DNA from: Branchiostoma floridae
Lineage: Eukaryota; Chordata; Leptocardii; Amphioxiformes; Branchiostomatidae
Length of the DNA: 31,940 nucleotides
Direction of reading: 5' to 3'
Assembly: GCF_000003815.2 (NCBI RefSeq)
Contig: NC_049989.1
Location: 972,595-1,004,534, forward strand
The translations under genes and the position numbers were made by a program. Shown piece by piece: positions 12,501-18,835 of this stretch; positions within the stretch are counted from its first letter, which is position 1; each line of letters begins with the position of its first letter. The notes below the pieces were generated by a model that ran no database searches, had not been told where the DNA came from, and was given only the letters and a program-made list of their open reading frames with translations.

Positions 12501-15050
12501 GCACCTAACCTGCACTGATCCATGTACTGGGTTTTATTCATAAATGTCCTATCATGTACAAAATGTAGGTGTATACAAAATATATGGATTGTTGTTAGCT
12601 GCATTGACTGTTACCACCTATAAAGTATAAAAGAAAAATAGCAATGTTTACTAAACAATTTTAGTATGATCCATACTTCCAAAATTCAGAGTGGTTCAGG
12701 TAAAATTTGTCAGGTGCAGGTAATTTTCAATGTTACCTGCACCAGTGCAGGTATGCAGAAAAAAGTATTTCGAGCCCTGCTAGTTAAGTATATTACTGTG
12801 CTTGTGTGAAAAGGCTTAAAATAACGATTTTCTTTGAATAATGACTTTTTACACAACCATTGCTTTCCTTTTCCTCCTATCAGTTTTTACATACATGTAC
12901 CTTCTCTTTTATCTCCCATCATTTGTTATTAACAGCACCCTGCAGATGAGAGACAAGTACAAAATACTTTTAAGGTTGGGGGGGGGGGGATGTCAGTGCT
13001 CTAACATGTATTTGTAAATTAATTTTTTGTTTATGTTTGGCACAGTAATGTAGGAATTCAGAAGTCAGAAATGCAACTCTTGGTAATTCCCACAGAAACC
13101 TGTAACCTTCTTCTTTCCTTGGTTTCCTGGCATCAACTTCTTGGTTTTCTGATGTTCCACTCATTGTTTCTGATTGGAGAAAAATGTGCCATTCAGGGTA
13201 CGAATCAACCTCGAAATGATCACATTTTGCACAAATGGTCAAATAAAGTTGTCGTCTTCATCTTTTCGTATTATTGTATATAATGATGACATTGTTGTAT
13301 TTCCTGCTGGTTTATCATTTTTTTCTGGATAATTCACTGTTTGCATTTATTAGTTCTCATTGAAAAATCAAGATGAAATAGTTTTTTTTTGTTTTCTGAT
13401 ACTGTATTACATAGTTGTTTCTTATTTTTCATAAACAATGCACAAAATTTGTGATTTAAACATCAACCCACCTGGTATATTTGTTGTCGCATCAGGGACT
13501 ATCCCATGATGCCTGTTGCTTTGTTTATTTTTTATTTTCACTTTTCCTGCCCGCCCCATGCAAAACTCTGCAAACCAAGAAATTAAGATATTGTGGTTTT
13601 GTTATCTCCTTCTTAGGCTCATTCTCCTTGAAATGTGCAAAATGCTGTCGCTGGTCTTGACAACTTGATATGAAGCCAATTATTACAGGCAACATCAATC
13701 TACCACCTAGAACACGGCTGTCTCCTGAAAGCATATGAAGAAATAAGAAAGCAGCCAAAAATGTAGCCATTCAGTTCCCGGAATGATAGTTTGTCAGGCG
13801 AAGTCAGCTAGTGAGGCCCTCTGACATCATGTCAGATCGCTACTGTCCCTTTTCTTGTACTCTTTGTAAGGTCATTTATGTGTGTCGCCAAATTCAGTAA
13901 CAAACGTTACTGTTTGAGTAAGACGGTGGTAACATTTAGATCAGCCACATATAAGACAAGAAATTGTCATCTGTGTGATGCTTTCCAGTTTTTCTGGCTT
14001 TCATAAGGAACCAGAAAGGGTTTTTTTTGCTTTCACTTGTTGCCCAACTTGCACAACAAAATGTTTGATAATAATGACTGGTAAAAAAGTAGTTACTAGT
14101 TACCATTGTTCGATGCTTTCTTTTTAATCTGGTGTAAGAAAGCTGCCCACTTTTAAATGTCAGCCATTTGGCATCATGTTAACATCCACAGTGGACATTC
14201 GTTTTCTTTAGATACCACAGACATTTTAGACAGAGAACCGCGTTGGTTTGAAAGGGTGGTTAAGGAAGCCATTTACGAGCGCATTTATCGTCCATCTCTC
14301 AATCGGAAGGGGGGGCTGAGAACTGACCTTTCCAGTGCTTGGAATGATGTTTTGAAATAATTGATGGTTTATTAATTGATATATAGACACTTATTATTAT
14401 TATATTCCTTGTTAGCCTTTCTTATTTTGCTAGAATGTATCACAGAACTTTTATCAGTTACCTTTTTTGTTTATTTAGAACACTGTTTAGAACACCTCTG
14501 TAGTTACCTACCTTGTTTACATTAGAACACCTTAGCCGTTACCTTTTTTGTTTATTTAGAACGTAAGAAGTATTCCTTATCCCGCAGAGTTGTAAACTTT
14601 TATTTTTATTTCACTGATGAAGAACGGCGGCCGTCGTTCAAAACGTCTGAATAAAAGTTTATATTATCCAGAAGAAGAGATTGAACCATCATCTATTTAA
14701 GTATACCGTTGTAACAAACGTAACTGATAGCGTATGTTACGACAGCCTGTAATATGTAATGAATGGGTCAAAAACAACAAGCTGTAATTTTTTTGGGAAT
14801 GAGCTGATCTGATTTTCGAACCTAAAATTGCTCTTTTGCACATTTCAATGAGAAAGATCCCCTAATTGATTGTGTGAATGTTGTAAGGCAAGTTCCCACT
14901 AATGTGTTGGTTGTCACAGGTCAGGGTGGGTACCACCAGCAGCAGGGACGTGGGTACCAAGGACAGCGGCGGGACAGAGGTGACCGGGACAGGGACCACC
15001 GGGACAGGGACCACCAGCAGGGCTACAACAGACAGCAGGACAGATGGTAG
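441..15050 (+). CDS. EIF3C: Eukaryotic translation initiation factor 3 subunit C, 3' portion (11 exons)
   Basis: The eleven exons join in consistent phase into 506 codons plus TAG, matching the C-terminal half of eIF3c (human protein about 913 residues, recalled). eIF3c is a core scaffold of cytoplasmic eIF3, which binds the 40S subunit and helps recruit initiator tRNA and mRNA. Visible residues 1-41 are the end of a helical region and 42-107 include an acidic linker. Residues 108-300 are the conserved core ([48 protein letters not shown]), and about 295-445 the PCI/winged-helix region ([46 protein letters not shown]). The tail is QG- and RD-rich. All introns are GT-AG. The N-terminal part (about 400 residues) and the start codon lie upstream of base 1. 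Copy number of the gene cannot be judged here. Confidence 0.95.
670..1004 (+). repeat. Five-copy tandem repeat containing the intron end and start of exon 2
   Basis: A unit reading TAGATGTTGTTATACATTTT, then a pyrimidine-rich stretch, then TATGACTAYGARCATT recurs with TATG starts at 700, 764, 843, 907 and 973. Spacings are 64, 79, 64 and 66 bp. The last copy is the real 3' splice site and first codons of exon 2. Copy 2 keeps CTACAG before TATGACC; copies 1 and 3 have GG and copy 4 has TG in place of the acceptor AG. Confidence 0.88.
973..1170 (+). CDS. EIF3C: eIF3c exon 2: YDYEHYKS plus acidic repeat linker
   Basis: The acceptor is CTTCTACAG|TATGAC and the donor AAG|GTATGTG, phase 0 at both ends, 66 codons. 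It begins [19 protein letters not shown] and then runs through imperfect repeats of K-D-G-E-E-(E)-V/G. The vertebrate protein has a short acidic, low-complexity linker here, so the position is conserved but the sequence is locally expanded. The DNA shows a matching GAAGGATGGGGAGGA repeat. The antisense Pro/His-rich frame is its shadow. Confidence 0.9.
1448..1640 (+). repeat. Dispersed repeat fragment, second copy near 31525
   Basis: The stretch from GACTTTAAGGTCTTATTCATG through AGTACCTACCC, TGTGTTCC and CACAAACCC to GCTACCAAAA recurs at about 31525-31628 with scattered differences. Both copies are followed a few hundred bases later by the GTTTGAAAGTC start of the hairpin-ended family, so this may be a 5' module of a longer element. 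The other intron 2 sequence, 1171-1447, shows nothing recognisable. Confidence 0.7.
1815..2915 (+). repeat. Hairpin-ended dispersed repeat, two partly nested copies
   Basis: This interspersed family has landmarks in order: CTATCATGGAAT, CATTAATTATGCAAATTAGCTG, TCACGACCACAGCATGT, a CTAGGGGGCCCA block, CCAAATATCATGAAAATCCAT, CTTGAGTTAT, and a terminal hairpin ACCTTC-TTGGC-GAAGGT at 2897-2913. The block appears at 1815-2270 and again at 2270-2915. Related copies in this window lie at 15830-16440, 17800-18835, 21794-22315 (-), 27598-28240 (-), 30965-31455 and 31810-31940. No coding capacity is seen, so it is probably a non-autonomous transposon; its class is uncertain. Confidence 0.8.
3014..3046 (+). 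promoter_or_regulatory. Alternative in-frame 3' splice site for exon 3
   Basis: TTACAGCAGAAAG at 3008-3020 is repeated at 3041-3053. Splicing at 3013/3014 would add 33 nt (11 codons, no stop) to exon 3. Each copy is also a CAGCAG NAGNAG acceptor. Use is not shown by the sequence. Confidence 0.55.
3047..3247 (+). CDS. EIF3C: eIF3c exon 3: conserved core
   Basis: The exon has 67 codons in phase 0, beginning [20 protein letters not shown] and ending [14 protein letters not shown] before donor CAG|GTCAGG. It is very close to the vertebrate eIF3c core. The acceptor is TTTACAG|CAG, a NAGNAG pair, so the start could be 3047 or 3050. A second TTACAG|CAGAAAG sits 33 bp upstream (exon start 3014), in frame and without a stop. 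I chose 3047 because it has the better pyrimidine tract and avoids an 11-residue insertion. Confidence 0.93.
3253..3485 (+). repeat. 64-bp tandem array next to the exon 3 donor
   Basis: About 3.6 copies of a 63-64-bp unit start at GATGTGCCTATG positions 3253, 3316, 3380 and 3444. The array begins five bases after the exon 3 donor. Each unit carries TTCTCTCAG or a variant, an acceptor-like motif. Cys/Met-rich frames here are repeat translations. Confidence 0.9.
3490..4375 (+). pseudogene. Decayed LINE fragment, region C-terminal to the RT domain
   Basis: Broken frames in order resemble the post-RT part of a non-LTR retrotransposon polyprotein: [16 protein letters not shown] near 3517, [19 protein letters not shown] and ELGTFPI near 3870-3955, [15 protein letters not shown] near 3968, [18 protein letters not shown] near 4125, and DRFDYMF near 4261. 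Several frame changes and stops separate them. It is inserted in intron 3 of eIF3c in the same orientation. The LLYGSE and EDEFHF motifs are typical of LINE C-termini (family knowledge). The clade cannot be fixed without a database search. Confidence 0.75.
4376..5084. other. Remainder of intron 3, no recognised feature
   Basis: AT-rich sequence to about 4600 (possibly the LINE 3' end), then a more balanced stretch at 4600-4840 that looks repeat-like but has no partner elsewhere in the window. The polypyrimidine tract and acceptor of exon 4 close the interval. No ORF of interest. Confidence 0.5.
5085..5210 (+). CDS. EIF3C: eIF3c exon 4
   Basis: The acceptor is TTCCCTCTAG|ATT and the donor CAG|GTAAAG, with 42 codons in phase 0. 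It reads [18 protein letters not shown], then [20 protein letters not shown], nearly identical in pattern to the vertebrate eIF3c core. Confidence 0.95.
5408..5516. mobile_element. 109-bp snap-back inverted repeat (MITE-like) in intron 4
   Basis: The left arm starts AGCCTGGAGTACAGTCTTGT at 5408. The right arm, read on the minus strand from 5516, starts AGCCTGGAGTTCAGTTTTGT. Both continue TAGCTTTGGTCT and CAAAGGT, giving arms of about 46 bp with few mismatches and a loop of about a dozen bases. It would fold into a near-perfect hairpin in the pre-mRNA. The shape suggests a foldback MITE; no clear target duplication was seen. Confidence 0.8.
5713..5866 (+). CDS. EIF3C: eIF3c exon 5
   Basis: The acceptor is CCCCACCCAG|GGG and the donor GCAG|GTGGGC. 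It has 51 codons plus one base (phase 1 end). It begins [20 protein letters not shown] and continues through [20 protein letters not shown] to LEIPYMA, a hallmark eIF3c block. The split Ala codon is completed by CC at 6543. Confidence 0.95.
5946..5988 (+). repeat. Short dispersed repeat, second copy at 6792-6839
   Basis: GGGGTAGGGAATTTCCGAGC then AGCCTCGTAACCC here matches GGGGTAGGCAATTTTCTCGA then AGCCTTTGTAACCCC at 6792-6839, in the next intron. Both are the same strand. Nothing else is recognised in introns 5 (5867-6542) or 6 (6627-7212), apart from short ACATGT palindromes near 6630-6655. Confidence 0.6.
6543..6626 (+). CDS. EIF3C: eIF3c exon 6
   Basis: The acceptor is GTTCACAG|CC and the donor GGTTG|GTAAGT. 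It encodes [20 protein letters not shown] and VSERQPLV with split codons at both ends. It matches the eIF3c segment entering the PCI domain. Confidence 0.94.
7213..7322 (+). CDS. EIF3C: eIF3c exon 7
   Basis: The acceptor is TATTTTCAG|GG and the donor AAG|GTAAGC. It encodes [20 protein letters not shown], then [17 protein letters not shown], the strongly conserved helical part of the PCI region. The exon ends in phase 0. Confidence 0.95.
7691..8284 (+). repeat. 22-bp minisatellite, 27 units, in intron 7
   Basis: The unit CATGCAGTCCTAGTGAGGTAGG repeats every 22 bp without slippage from 7691 to 8284. The first two units and one at about 8021 have CAACCC instead of CAGTCC; the others are nearly identical. 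GTTGCCATTTGGCATG flanks both ends (about 7679 and 8284), suggesting a longer ancestral unit that lost its left part before amplification. Confidence 0.95.
8345..8615 (+). mobile_element. tRNA-derived SINE
   Basis: A pol III B-box-like GGTTTGAATCC lies at 8397-8407, preceded by an A-box-like TTGGCCCAGAGCCC. A body with CTTGGGAAAGGCATTTTGCA and GGTACCTGACTTCGGTTGGG follows, then a tail of TACCTT-type repeats (8594-8610). This order is standard SINE architecture. The wording of the body resembles metazoan SINEs with a conserved central domain, but I cannot name the family. It sits in intron 7, just before exon 8. Confidence 0.7.
8651..8766 (+). CDS. EIF3C: eIF3c exon 8
   Basis: The acceptor is GTTCCCACAG|GTG and the donor CTGTG|GTAAGC, with 38 codons plus two bases. 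It encodes [20 protein letters not shown] followed by [18 protein letters not shown], a PCI-domain signature of eIF3c. Confidence 0.95.
8767..9358. other. Intron 8, no recognised feature
   Basis: I see no repeat partner, hairpin or coding similarity in this intron apart from the splice sites. Confidence 0.5.
9359..9446 (+). CDS. EIF3C: eIF3c exon 9
   Basis: The acceptor is TTGTCGCAG|T and the donor GCT|GTGAGT. A split Cys codon is followed by [20 protein letters not shown] and KMIINEELA. This is the winged-helix part of the PCI domain and ends in phase 0. Confidence 0.94.
9804..9992. mobile_element. piggyBac-type MITE, 189 bp, flanked by TTAA
   Basis: The left end is TTAA|CCCTTAAACTGCCA (TTAA at 9800-9803). 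The right end is TGGCAGTTTTAGGG|TTAA (TTAA at 9993-9996), so the 14-bp terminal inverted repeats differ at one position. TTAA target duplication with CCC/GGG ends is the piggyBac hallmark (established). It has no transposase, so it is non-autonomous. It sits at the edge of the antisense LINE region in intron 9. Three ATATTGCAC-type repeats lie just to its right (10027-10068). Confidence 0.85.
10210..11565 (-). pseudogene. CR1-like LINE remnant, RT domain to C-terminus, broken
   Basis: Reading the minus strand from about 11557, the sequence gives [39 protein letters not shown], then [18 protein letters not shown] (11106 to about 11050). It continues [53 protein letters not shown] and [18 protein letters not shown] (near 10340-10285). 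This is the order of a CR1-clade reverse transcriptase. The catalytic Y/FVDD is FVDL, and several frameshifts are present. The 5' end is truncated inside RT. AT-rich sequence from 10210 to about 9650, containing AATAAA on the minus strand, may be its 3' UTR. Confidence 0.85.
11566..12127. other. End of intron 9, no recognised feature
   Basis: AT-rich sequence with TACATGT palindromes and the exon 10 acceptor. No coding similarity or repeat partner is seen. Confidence 0.5.
12128..12317 (+). CDS. EIF3C: eIF3c exon 10 (with three in-frame donor sites)
   Basis: The acceptor is CTCCTGCAG|GCA. It encodes [17 protein letters not shown], then [19 protein letters not shown] and [19 protein letters not shown], covering the end of the PCI region and the start of the tail. 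The first donor is CAAG|GTAAAG at 12317/12318. Identical CAAG|GTAAA donors follow at 12335/12336 and 12353/12354, each 18 bp apart and in frame, adding six residues (K-E-R-H-Q-G pattern) per step. The first is taken as the default only because it gives the shortest product. Confidence 0.9.
12313..12363 (+). repeat. Tandem 5' splice sites: 18-bp repeat of the exon 10 donor
   Basis: CAAGGTAAAGAGCGCCAY is repeated with period 18, giving CAAG|GTAAA at 12317/18, 12335/36 and 12353/54. Exon, donor and intron start were duplicated together, and the reading frame is kept across each unit. Confidence 0.9.
12422..12779. mobile_element. 358-bp MITE with CAGGGCTCGAAATAC-type ends
   Basis: The left end is CAGGACTTGAAATAC. 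The right end on the minus strand is CAGGGCTCGAAATAC, so the 15-bp inverted repeats differ at two positions. Both sides are flanked by CTAGT (12417-12421 and 12780-12784). The interior holds several ACCTGCA/TGCAGGT motifs able to pair. CAGGG-type ends recall hAT elements, but those usually make 8-bp target duplications, so the superfamily stays open. Confidence 0.75.
12785..14140. other. Middle of intron 10, no recognised feature
   Basis: AT-rich sequence with homopolymer runs (a G9 run near 12978). I see no coding similarity, and the short frames look random. Confidence 0.5.
14157..14363 (+). pseudogene. Penelope-like element C-terminal fragment (GIY-YIG region)
   Basis: The open frame includes [20 protein letters not shown], then [19 protein letters not shown], and stops at 14358-14360. 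The pattern D-R-E-x-RWFER-x-x-KEAI-Y-x-R...PSLNR-x-G-G is the C-terminal end of the GIY-YIG endonuclease-containing polyprotein of Penelope-like and related retroelements (family knowledge). The RT domain and the GIY-YIG motif itself are absent, so this is a 5'-truncated insertion in intron 10, in the same strand as the host gene. Downstream, GTTACCTTTTTTGTTTATTT is duplicated (14458 and 14538, period 80). Confidence 0.75.
14592..14662 (+). ncRNA. Hammerhead-ribozyme-like fold in the Penelope-like 3' end
   Basis: TAAACTTTTATT (14593-14604) pairs perfectly with AATAAAAGTTTA (14650-14661) as helix I. Between them are CTGATGA (14614-14620), a 7-bp helix II GAACGGC/GTCGTTC with loop GGCC, then AAAA-C-GTC at 14640-14647. 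That is hammerhead order (CUGAUGA, helix II, GAAA, minimal helix III, cleavage triplet GUC). The G of GAAA is A here and an extra A precedes helix II, so it may be inactive. Hammerheads with very short helix III are known in Penelope-like elements. Confidence 0.55.
14920..15050 (+). CDS. EIF3C: eIF3c terminal coding exon, basic RD/QG tail
   Basis: The acceptor is TTGTCACAG|GT; the split Gly codon is followed by 42 codons and TAG at 15048-15050. The tail is rich in Gln, Gly, Arg and Asp ([16 protein letters not shown], two RDRDH repeats, final QQDRW). Vertebrate eIF3c also ends in a Gly/Arg/Gln-rich tail, so the character is conserved although the sequence diverges. Confidence 0.92.
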
Positions 15051-15280
15051 TCAGCAGTACAGACACAACAACCCGACAAACATCTCAGTCCAACAGCAGG
15101 AAATCTCAAATATACAGGAACTACAGTAACTTTAAGATAATATAGAATGGCAAATTGACATGTGTGTCATGATCTTAGTAACATGGAAGGTACCCAGTAT
15201 TGTCATCATAGCCCAATACTTCAAGTTTGTTTCCTGAGTATCATCTCAGTACTACTAATAAAAAAGAAAGAACAATTTCT
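15051..15280 (+). terminator. eIF3c 3' UTR with poly(A) signal
   Basis: After TAG comes about 200 bp of AT-rich sequence with AATAAA at 15257-15262. A TGTTCTTGTCTCTGTT T/GT-rich stretch lies about 30-45 bp further on, where a downstream element is expected. Cleavage near 15275-15285 is inferred. No other signal of comparable quality is seen closer to the stop. Confidence 0.7.
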
Positions 15281-15829
15281 GCTTCATCTGAATTGTTCTT
15301 GTCTCTGTTAATGCACAGCCCCCAGATGTATTTTCCTGGTGATTTCTGGCTATTCCTTATGAACTTCAATTTTATATTTTGTTTCTACCATCATCTGCAT
15401 TATATCATGGAACAAATACTCAAAAGGACTCTACATTATGTGATGCTGCAAACAAGTAGTCTGTTTTAGAAAAACATTCAACAGATTATCATTCACTGCT
15501 TATTATGGAAACTTTTTTTTGGAAACTTAAAAAAAACACTTTGGGTCATGCTCACATGTAGAGGTGTACATTGTAGGAGCCTCCTTAATACAAGGTGCCC
15601 AGCAACACAACAGACCTCCTGAATCCTTAACAAGGTACCTGGAAGTTTTTAGCTTTCATTTAACACAAGCAAATTGCTTACCTCAACTTTCTGGCTGCAC
15701 CTAGAAGTGTTATGCATTGCTTATTCCATGTGTTATTTAACACCACATATTTCAACAGTTACTTCTAACACTCACTCATCCTCTAGCACTGGTGTGTTGA
15801 GCCGACTAGATTTGCATAATTGCTATCAA
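15281..15829. other. Intergenic, no recognised feature
   Basis: AT-rich sequence without repeat partners or coding similarity. Confidence 0.5.
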
Positions 15830-16440
15830 TAGACAAGTCCTATCATGGAATGCAGTGAATGTACGAGATTTCCTTGTTGATTATACAAAGTAGCTGTCGA
15901 TTTGCATAACTAGTATTTCATTATGTGCGTCATTATAAAAGGGCCTCAACACACCACAATCCGTTAACACAGTCTTGAGTTATTCTCCAATAAACTGAAA
16001 CAAAACCAGTCCCTGCAGTTCCAAAAACGCCTCTAGGGGTCCCAAATCCACACCACTTTCTCTCTGCACCAAGACCTATCTACCAATCAAAACTCACTAC
16101 CACAACATGTCCAAAAAAGACCTCGAGACATCAAAAGCAGAAGTTCCACTGCAATACAGTAATAGGCCGCTAGGGCCCCCCAAATCTGACAGTTTGGAGG
16201 TCTCATCAAGATCTACCCACATATCGAATGTCATTACAACCCATCCAAGTCTTCTTGGAGTTATGGTGGCCTTCTACAACCCCGCACACCCACACAAACG
16301 CTACCAAAATCATAAGCTTCTTGCAAAGGTAATTAAAAACCCATAATCAGTTTGACCTTTTATTGCTTACACCTGCCCACATACCAAATGTCATAGAGAT
16401 CCATCCACAACTTTTTGAGTTAGATGTACATGACGGAAGA
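15830..16440 (+). repeat. Hairpin-ended dispersed repeat copy
   Basis: It carries the family landmarks AGTCCTATCATGGAATGCAG, TTTGCATAACTAGTATT, CCACAACATGTCC, GGCCGCTAGGGCCCCCC and ATACCAAATGTCAT. The degenerate terminus CTTCTTGCAAAGGTAAT is near 16316-16332, followed by a second CCAAATGTCAT...TTTTTGAGTTA block to 16428. It is diverged from the 1815-2915 copy. Confidence 0.75.
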
Positions 16441-16960
16441 TATACCGTTATTGAATGAAGTTTCTCGGCATGGGTTGGTATCAATCACATGTAGATGATC
16501 ACAGATAAGATGTGCTTGAGTGAATAACTGTATGGTACAAATCATTGTAATATTGTTCGGTAACGGACGTAACATCCTTTGGCATAACACCGCCAGTAAT
16601 ACTTATACCGCCAAATGAAAAAAAAAAACGATAAATTTTCGGAGATCCACTAGCGCAGCAACAGTAATTTTCGAGGTATGCACACTTCAGACACCAGGTG
16701 CTCAACACATTTTTAAGTAGGCTCCGATAACAACAACAAGGTCAAAACTTTTCAGTCCCATAACGGCACCGGCGAGCGCGCCATGGGAAGAACCTCGCCG
16801 ATTTGCCTGTAATAATCGCACGTGCTCACAGCTCAAGACGATGATTGGTTCAAGAGCAAAGTAAACATTCTGTTGGTGACCTACAACTCGTCTCAAAGTG
16901 TGATCTGTTGTCAAGAAAGTTTGTATAATCGCGCAAGTCTACGAAAGCTTCACCTTCCGC
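16441..16960. other. Apparently single-copy segment
   Basis: This segment is less AT-rich from 16740 to 16930, with a CCAAT on the minus strand (16850-16860) and a GGCGAGCGCGCCATGG stretch near 16771. A 70-codon minus-strand frame shows no recognisable similarity. A promoter or first exon of a minus-strand gene is possible but unsupported. Confidence 0.4.
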
Positions 16961-16963
16961 ACT

Positions 16964-17212
16964 GACCAGTATTCCAGTGCTGATTCAAAGTCACCTCAGC
17001 ACTGGTTTTCCAGTGCTAAAGAAAGTGCTAAAGAATGGCTCTGTTCCAGTGCTGAAGGTCTGTCAGGACTGGAATTCCAGTGCTGAATCTTGTTCCAGCA
17101 CTGGTTTTCCAGTGCTGAACTCATTTCAACACTGGTTTTCCAGTGCTGGACTGGCATCAGCACTAGTTACCCAGTGCTGAAATCGCCGTCAGCACTGGAA
17201 CCGAGTGCTGAA
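16964..17212. repeat. Array of eight CCAGTGCTGA sites forming 31-bp-spaced dyads
   Basis: CCAGTGCTGA or a one-base variant occurs at 16974, 17010, 17046, 17077, 17109, 17140, 17171 and 17202, all in one orientation, spaced 36, 36, 31, 32, 31, 31 and 31. Most are preceded by the inverse TCAGCACTGG with a 3-4-base spacer (TTTT, AATT, TTAC). That makes dyads such as AGCACTGG-TTTT-CCAGTGCT at 16998-17017 and CAGCACTGG-TTTT-CCAGTGCTG at 17096-17117. An open frame across it is incidental. This is a minisatellite of palindromic units; its function is unknown. Confidence 0.9.
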
Positions 17213-17799
17213 TTACAAAAACATTGAATCACCGGACTATACCGGTTCACTGGACAAAGTAAAAATACTGGTCACTGAACAGGACTACTTTGTAAAAGGT
17301 TCTGGAAATGCAGACAATTTTGCGGTAGTTTTAGTTTCGAGGTGGTCGCTTCATAGCGTACTCAAATCCAACGCGAACATTTTCCTTCTGTCTTCTGCTC
17401 CCACCGACTATTTATACGACAACACATTCTATCTACATGTACATATAAACGTACTATACATGGTAGAAAAGTGCTACTGTACTACATGTTCAGAGAGTAA
17501 ATAAGTGACAGTTGATCATACCAGCACTGTTGATGTCAAAACTGGGCTGATCTATCCGTCTGTAGCACATTTTCCTAGTATACTGGTAAGTGGTTTCCGA
17601 AGACGATGACATGTATGTGACTACAGCACAGTACTGTAAATGAAGTTAGGTCTGGTGTTACCGCCAACACTCCATTTCCCCACTACCGCGAAACTAAATT
17701 CCCTCGGACTTAATGAATGCATTTACAAAACTAGAGTTCTGTGACCTCATACATCCATGAAATGTTTAGAGCTTCATGCAAATGTTTTACACATTAACA
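17213..17799. other. Intergenic, no recognised feature
   Basis: A 99-codon frame (17205-17504) begins in the dyad array and has no recognisable similarity; I regard it as chance. The rest is AT-rich. Confidence 0.5.
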
Positions 17800-18835
17800 C
17801 ATGATTTATGCATATGAATAACGTACAGTACACATGTCACATTTTTTGCATCAATTATGTAAATCAGTTTCTCATTTGCATATTTGATATCATCTTATGT
17901 TCCACGTATCATAATCTATATGTGTTACATTTATCGAAGTCCAGTTAATGAAACCAATGGAATTATAATGATGTAATTTCCACATTAATTATGCAAAGTA
18001 AGTCATCATTTGCATAAAATGTATATCATTATAAACATCTTTGCCTAAGCTACCTGCATGCCTAAAATGATATTAATCTGTCGATTCTTTCTGCAGTTAT
18101 CCTCTCTGGAATGTCTTGACAAAAACGCCCCTGCAGTTCCGAAATTAAATTTTAGGAGGCTGAAACTTGCCCCACTTTGTTATGATAATGCAAGCTATCT
18201 ACCAGCCAAATGTCAAGACCATATCACGTCCGGGACAAGAGATACATAGAAAAAACTGCTATTATCGAATAGTCTCATTTATTATGCAAATGTACTCCTA
18301 TTTTGCATAATAATCATTTCATTTTGTACAACATTGTCTAAGGTATCTACATACCAAAAATCATGAAAATCCGTTGTTCCCTTCTTGAGTTATCGTCTTC
18401 AAAAGTGTATTGACAAAAATGCCCCTGCTATCCCAAAACTAGCCACTAGGGGGCCCAAACTTATGTCACTGATTCCTGAGCACAAGAGCTATCTAACATC
18501 CCAAAATCGTGACCATAGCTTGTTCAGAAGACGAGATAGCGAACCCGGAAGTTGCACTGCAGTACCAACGGAAGCCGCTGGGGGGCCCAAAATCTAATCA
18601 TTTTCAGCTTTCTTCACACACTACCAACACACGATGGACGAACATCATCACCAACACACCAAGTATAAAACCAATTCAGCTCAGCTCAGCTCAACCCAGC
18701 CGTTCTTGAGTTATTCTTGTTTACACACACACAGACAGACAGACAGACAAACAAACGCAGGGTAAAATACAACCTCCATGACATTTCATGGTGGTAAATA
18801 TAACCTCCATGACATTTCATGGAGGATGTAAAAGA
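17800..18835 (+). repeat. Hairpin-ended dispersed repeat, two partial copies
   Basis: Landmarks occur twice. One set is TTAATTATGCAAAGTAAGTC near 17984 and CTTTCTGCAGTTATC near 18088. The other is TTATGCAAATGT near 18280, CTTCTTGAGTTATCGTC, GCCACTAGGGGGCCCAAAC near 18442, ATCGTGACCATAGCTTGTTC and GCTGGGGGGCCCAAAATC. The end has ACACACAGACAGACAGACAG and two CCTCCATGACATTTCATGG hairpins (18769-18825), the counterpart of the ACCTTC/GAAGGT hairpin in other copies. Confidence 0.75.

Noticed and set aside
14157-14360. Alternative eIF3c exon in intron 10
   Set aside because: The peptide matches the Penelope-like C-terminus, it is out of context for eIF3c, and it ends in a stop before the conserved tail.
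16977-17180. 67-codon frame across the dyad array
   Set aside because: It only translates the CCAGTGCTGA repeat and has no start context or splice signals.
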